Positions 59,502 to 64,000 of a stretch of DNA of 64,000 bases are shown here, one piece after another. The stretch is from assembly GCA_030272155.1 (NCBI GenBank), contig CP126195.1, positions 2,959,001 to 3,023,000 on the forward strand, written 5' to 3'. Source of the DNA: Tetradesmus obliquus (lineage: Eukaryota; Chlorophyta; Chlorophyceae; Sphaeropleales; Scenedesmaceae). The position numbers and the translations under genes were made by a program. Below the pieces are notes generated by a model that ran no database searches, was not told the DNA's origin, and worked only from the letters and a program-made list of their open reading frames with translations. Position 1 is the stretch's first letter. Every line of letters begins with the position of its first letter.

Positions 59502-62500
59502 GCGGCTCTGACCTTGTGCTGCTGCACCGCAACTTCGGGTGAGCTGGCTGCATGGTGGCTGTTTGTCTGCGCTGGGTCTGGGAAGCGCTGCCTCTCGCAC
59601 TGCAACTGCTGGTGAGCTGACTTTGTGCTGCTGCACAGTAACTGCTGGTGAGCTGGCTGCATGGTGGCTGCTGCTTTGTGCTCTTGCTGCGACGCGGCGG
59701 GTGCCTGTTAGCACATACACAACAGCAACCCCACCATCACCTCTGCGATGTGTCACACTCCGTGCTGTGCATGCTGTTGCCTGTGCTACATGCTGCCAGG
59801 GACCAGAGCCGCATGTGACAGCAGCAGGCGCAGCACTGAACTTGCTTGGTCACTGTGCGACTGCAGCACACACCTGCGCTGCAAGTTAAGGCACGTACAG
59901 AAGCAATGACACGATTACCGCTGCGTTCTGTTCCGGGCTGTCCGTGCCGTTGCCAAACATGCTGCTGCCGTTGCTGCATGCTGCCAGGGACCAGAGCCGC
60001 ATGTGGGAGCAGCAGCAGGCCGGCTACGGCCACCTCAACAAGCTGCTGCCTGATGTGGTCTTCTCCTGGAGCAGCAACTTCAGCCTCATGCTGTCCACAA
60101 CAGCAGAGCTGCTGCCTGAGGTGCGTGTGTCTCCTGCACAGGCAGGGGTGTGAGGTGCTACAAGCAGGGCTGTGATGCCGGCACACATAACAGCAGCAGC
60201 AGCAGCCGGCAGCAACTTCAGCCTCATGCTGTCTACAACAGCGGAGCTGCTGCCTGAGGTGTGTGTGGCTACACGGGCAGGGGTGGGGGTTACGATGCTA
60301 AGCGCAGAGCTGTTTGCCGGCACACATAACAGCACCTTCAGCCTCATGCTGTCCACCACAGCAGAGCTGCTGCCAGAGGTGTGTGTGTGTGTGTGTGGCT
60401 CCTTCATGCACAGGCAGGGGTGTGAGGTGCTGGAAGCAGGGCTTTGATGCCGGCGCACTTAGCAGCAGCAGTGAGGCATCATGTGCAAGCTCCTGATGCC
60501 GTCAAACGCAGCAGCAGCAGCAGCGGCGGCAGCGGCGGCTGCATAATGCAGACTGGAGTAGCCTGCTGCGGCAGCAGCGCGGCTGCATGTGCAGATGGTG
60601 ACTGTCGTTGTCATAAGGATGATGTGGATGCATGGGAGCAGGATAGTTGTACTGGTGGCAATGCTGGCAAACGTTGTGTGGATGGCTGGTCACATCCTGG
60701 CTGTTTGCTGCTGCTGCTGCTGCTGCTGCCGCTGCTCTGCAGGCCACGCTGATGGCCACGCGCACTGCAGCCTTCCCAGCTTTCTCAGCCAACTGGCTGG
60801 GCCGCTGGTGAGCGGACTTGGGTTTAAGGTCAGGGTGGAGGTTGACAGCCTAGCCTGCTGCGCGTGGTTATGGCAGCCTCCCCGGCCTCCTCAGCCAACT
60901 GGCTGGGCCGCTGGTGAGGGGGCAGGGCGGGGTGGGGAGGGTGTCACAGTCTAGCTGCTGCCAGCTGTCTTAGCCGGGCTGGCTGGGCCACTGGTGCGGG
61001 GGGAGTCACAGCCTAGCTGCTGCGTGTGATGGCAGCCTTCTCAGCCAACTGGCTGGGACGCTGGTCAGGGGGCGGGGCAGGCAGAGATTCACCGAACCTA
61101 GCTGCTATTTGTGTGTGTTTGATGAACTGTCACTGATGATGGTATGCGCGGGGAGTGCCTGAGGCGTTGTGCTTATCGCAGCACGCACTCATCCACATGT
61201 GCGCAGTCTTTGTTCTCATCTGTGTTTTCGGTAGACGGCGTTGTGCCGCAGGCTTTACACCCAAGACACAAGCTGCATCATGACTGACCAAGATCTGCCA
61301 TGTTTCATGCAAGCACCATCGCCACTGATGGTCAGGCCAGATTTGGAGAAGCCGTTGACGTATTTGTGTTGCGCCCTGCAGGCCCTACATCCAGCAGCTC
61401 AAGCTCGGTTGTCAGCCCTTTTTTCAGCAGCACGCTTTGATCACAACACAAGCTGCATCCTGACTGGCTTTGTGTTGTTTGACATAAAGGGCTGTTGACC
61501 CTTTATTCAACTACACATGATCACGACAAACTGCATCCTGACCGGCTTTTTTTGTTGTGCTGCAGGCCCTACATCCAACAGCTGAACATGGCAGCCAGCC
61601 AGCTGGCACAGCTGTTGGTGCTGCATCCAGCAGCAGTAAGATGTACCAAAAGCCGCATCATGACTGCCTTTTGCATGCTGTTGCGCTGTGCCGCAGGCCC
61701 TACATCCAGCAGCTGAACATGGCGGCCAGTGAGGTGGCGCGGCTGCATGGCGTGGTTGTGGTGGATGTGGCTGGCATGGTGTTCGGGCTGGAGCCGCGCC
61801 AGTACCTGCAGGACCAGCACCACCCCAACAAGGTGTGCACGCAGTCCTGTATCTTGAATTGTTATCTCGGTTTCTGTTGTGTCTGTGTTCAGGCTGGAGC
61901 CAAGACAGTACCTGCGGGACCAGCACCACCCCAACAAGGTCGGCGCGTAGTTCTGTTTTGCAGTCATTGTTTTGTGAATTGATGCGGCTGGCATGGTGTT
62001 CGGGGTGGAGGCGCGCCAGTACCTGCAGGACCAGCACCACCCCAGTCGGGTCAGCAAGCTGTTCGGTTATGTGGTTGTATGGGATTGGATTGCGTTGGAT
62101 TAGGTTAAATTGCATTGGCTTGGGCTAGTTTGGATGTGTGATGTGTTTATGGTTGGCCTGGCGCGCCAGTGCCTGCAGGACCAGCGCCACCCCAACAAGG
62201 TCGGCCAGCAGTTGTTGCATCCGTGACTATGCACATCCTGCATGCCAATCAACCCCTGCATGCCGAGCAAACCCTGCATGCTGCAGCTGCTTCAGTCAGC
62301 CAGCAAATGTGGCAATGCAACGCTGAGTTTTCATGCTGGCGTCAAGCACTTTCTCGTTGTGTGTTGTACCTGACTGCAGCCGTGCTCGCTGCCGCCGTGC
62401 CGCTGCAACTGCTGCAGGTCGTGCTGCTGGAAGCTGCCAACATTGCAATGAACCTGCTGCGGCAGCACCAGCAACAGCAGCAACAAGACACGGGGCAGCA

Positions 62501-62840
62501 GCAAGCAGGGGACCCAGCTTCGCAAGCCAGTAGCACAACTCCGGACGATGATGATCTCGGCGCAGATGCCAACAAGGATGACAATACTGATGTTGCTGCA
62601 AACACAGGCGATGCCAGCAGTGATGCAGGCCAGCCTGAGGGTGCTGCTGATGTAGCTGAAGGCAGTGCTGCTGCTGCTGCGGGCCCAGCTGATGTGAAGG
62701 GCGGCGGCAGCAGTGCTGCGGCTGACAGGCAGGCGCAAGGCGACTCGCAGCGCGCTGCCGCACCCAACCGCAGCAGCAGCAGCAGTAAGACTAGTAGCGG
62801 TAGCGGCGGTGCTGGCGATCATTCTGACGTGCCGCAGCAT

Positions 62841-62874
<34 letters not shown>

Positions 62875-62975
62875 GTGGTGTGATGCCTGCGGGCCAGCAG
62901 GCTGCCGGCGGTGTCAACGTCACACGCAAGGCGCTGAATAGCAGCCAGCAGCAGGCGGGGCTGCCGGGGCTGTAG
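57418..62975 (+). CDS. Type II membrane SGNH-hydrolase-like protein
   Basis: Exons 57418-57486, 57892-58140, 58406-58742, 59186-59288, 59988-60120, 60743-60807, 61697-61832 and 62380-62975 give about 560 residues. Exon 1 is a signal anchor (KVLVGILAATSAVLLYF), so a Golgi or secretory-pathway lumen location is likely. A Cys-rich segment (FLRRCNPDVCSSY) precedes LLGDSVDARL, which fits the block-I nucleophile Gly-Asp-Ser. HLVLLHSNFWDQ fits the oxyanion Asn region, and DQHHPNK fits the terminal Asp/His block. The family is SGNH/GDSL-like, as in carbohydrate O-acyl-transferases or esterases; the substrate is unknown. The last exon encodes an Ala/Gln/Ser/Asp-rich low-complexity tail. Its join is one base out of phase with the preceding exon, so that acceptor or an intermediate exon is unresolved. 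Six of the seven downstream exons have partial copies next to them. Confidence 0.75.
57757..57860 (+). repeat. 15-bp minisatellite in intron 1 of the SGNH-like gene
   Basis: About seven direct copies of ATCCACACTAATCAG (variants CTGATCA, AATTCAC) run head to tail and end about 35 bases before the acceptor at 57891. The copies are exact multiples of 15, so the opposite strand has a spurious DLISV repeat frame. Confidence 0.9.
58207..58271 (+). repeat. Downstream copy of SGNH-like gene exon 2 end
   Basis: NLLMPSSETGDVKVL|GTGAGTGC repeats NLLMPSSQMGDVKVL|GTGAGTGC at 58140, about 130 bp further on. Confidence 0.9.
59370..59655 (+). repeat. Three downstream copies of exon 4 end
   Basis: HLVLLHSNFW with donor (59288) recurs as LVLLRSNVW near 59378-59405, LVLLHRNFG near 59508-59541 and a shorter form near 59620-59650. 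Each is followed by GTGAGCTGGCTG. CAG runs separate them. Confidence 0.9.
59785..59830 (+). repeat. Upstream copy of exon 5 start, carrying a stop
   Basis: CATGCTGCCAGGGACCAGAG repeats the acceptor and start of the true exon at 59988. In the copy TGG becomes TGA, so inclusion would terminate translation. Confidence 0.88.
60205..60382 (+). repeat. Two downstream copies of exon 5 end
   Basis: NFSLMLSTTAELLPE|GTG occurs at the true exon end (60120) and again at about 60209-60258 and 60335-60379, with near identity. The donors are GTGTGT. Confidence 0.92.
60865..61075 (+). repeat. Three downstream copies of exon 6 end
   Basis: FSANWLGRW with donor (60807) recurs near 60871-60915, 60960-61000 and 61029-61062, each followed by GTGAGG, GTGCGG or GTCAGG. 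Confidence 0.88.
61378..61625 (+). repeat. Two upstream copies of exon 7 start
   Basis: GCAG|GCCCTACATCCAGCAGCT appears near 61378 and, with one change (CAACAGCT), near 61564, before the true exon at 61697. The second copy continues as NMAASQLAQLL and then diverges. Confidence 0.9.
61888..62205 (+). repeat. Three downstream copies of exon 7 end
   Basis: LEPRQYLQDQHHPNK with donor (61832) recurs at about 61890-61939, 61985-62049 and 62155-62200, with changes such as YLRDQ, HHPSR and CLQDQRHPNK. The copied segment contains the presumed catalytic Asp/His block. Confidence 0.92.
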
Positions 62976-64000
62976 CATGTGGCTGCAAGATGCCATCTCA
63001 TCATCATGTTACCCATCAAGCCATAGCATCGACGCCATCGGCAAGATGCCATCTGTTGACTTGCCGGGCCTTGTAACTCGCAACATGCGGCCGTGGATGC
63101 CATCTCTTGACTAGTCATGCCTTGTAACATGTGGCCCCTTCTAGAGTGAGTGAGCGTTACAGCCAGCAGGCATTGCATATGCTGTTTGGCTTTGCCGGCT
63201 GCCCCTGCTGCTGCTGCAGGCGCAAGGCTGTGGTAGGTGTGGCCCTACAGGTGCGGCTTCGGCACGGCAGTCATTGTAAGGACGATTGTAATATAATAGT
63301 GTTACAAGACTGATGAACCGCACAAGTCACCCCAGCTGCACATCACCTGCGCTGCACCTTCGTCAACATCATATGCGCTGCATCAGCATCAACATGCCAT
63401 CATCTTGATATGATGACTGCATCATCGCAACTACAGGACGATACCCCCGCCGCCGCGTGCACCTCACACACTTCTAGCGGCATCTTTTGACCACAGCTTC
63501 TGCTGCTGGCAACTGACCACCACAAACAGTTGAGGCGCTGTTCATGACGGATCCACAGATGTGACATGCAGCTGCATCAGTGCTCATTGCTTTGCACAAT
63601 CTACTGCATAGCAGCAGAGCAGCAGCCAGCAAGGAGCTCCCTGACAGTGTGCAAGGAATGAAGCAGCAGATTGATGCTTGTACATGCTAGCAGCGATCAT
63701 CACCACCCCGGACAGATCTAGATGAAGGCAAGCTCTTAAAACATACACACAAAACGACTGGCCAGTCCGCTGTCAGGCCACAAGCGCAGCCTCTTAGCAA
63801 CTCAGCACAGCACACGCGGTGCTGCACCCCTGATATAGATCACCATGGTGCAGGAAAAGCATGGAACATAGCTGCTGTTTGTCTTTTCCATTCAGTTCTT
63901 GCGTATGTGTAGCCGATGTCAAGCAGCGGGCCCGCGGGCCCAGCAGCAGCCACAGCTGGAAACAGAACTGCCAAGGTTCGTGCTTGTGCTGGACCATTAC
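62976..64000. terminator. 3' region of the SGNH-like gene with repeated TGTAA signals
   Basis: Between 62985 and 63130 the phrase GATGCCATCT occurs several times, and CCTTGTAAC occurs twice (TGTAA at 63072-63076 and 63123-63127), so the 3' end signal is locally duplicated. Beyond 63150 no exon or RNA gene was recognised. Confidence 0.5.

Noticed and set aside
1..64000. tRNA, rRNA, transposase or reverse-transcriptase genes
   Set aside because: None could be recognised by eye in frames or by cloverleaf-like motifs; a tRNA scan and a transposon-profile search would be decisive.

Overview
The window looks like nuclear DNA of a chlorophycean green alga. It carries a pherophorin-type extracellular-matrix gene with a long Pro-rich rod, an LHCI antenna gene, a plastoglobule ABC1K3 kinase, a plastid heme oxygenase, and intron-dense genes with GT..AG introns and TGTAA polyadenylation-like signals. 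CAG/CTG triplet runs are everywhere, as poly-Gln/Ser/Ala inside proteins and as the tract in front of many 3' splice sites. The exact lineage (possibly Sphaeropleales) is inference. Gene models were joined by hand from reading-frame phase, splice signals and family similarity remembered from general knowledge. No alignment or search was run.

Layout. Two minus-strand genes fill the left end: the first exon of an unknown gene (1-423) and a 14-exon coiled-coil gene (11654 to 2989). Then come plus-strand LHCA (12749-15649), ABC1K3 (16848-24839) and HMOX1 (28535-30469). A head-to-head pair follows: a DUF1499-type lumenal protein (minus, 33832-31942) and an INSIG-like membrane protein (plus, 34071-36043). 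A second head-to-head pair encodes two WD40 proteins, WDR83 (minus, 41940-37171) and WDR92 (plus, 42338-45380). The right end holds a membrane-anchored pherophorin-like glycoprotein (46175-54804) and a type II membrane SGNH-hydrolase-like protein (57418-62975). The plastid genes concern light harvesting, prenyl-lipid homeostasis and bilin synthesis, but they do not form an operon-like unit.

The standout structure is not a single gene. In nine of the ten complete genes, introns carry tandem, partial, diverged copies of the neighbouring exon. Copies upstream of an exon hold its 3' splice site plus the exon's 5' part. Copies downstream hold the exon's 3' part plus its 5' splice site. The extreme case is intron 4 of WDR83, with about 16 copies of a WD-repeat exon end in a two-type array of about 245 bp per pair. 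Several copies keep splice signals and a length divisible by three, so they could act as in-frame cassette exons. Others carry stops or frameshifts and look like decoys or fossils.
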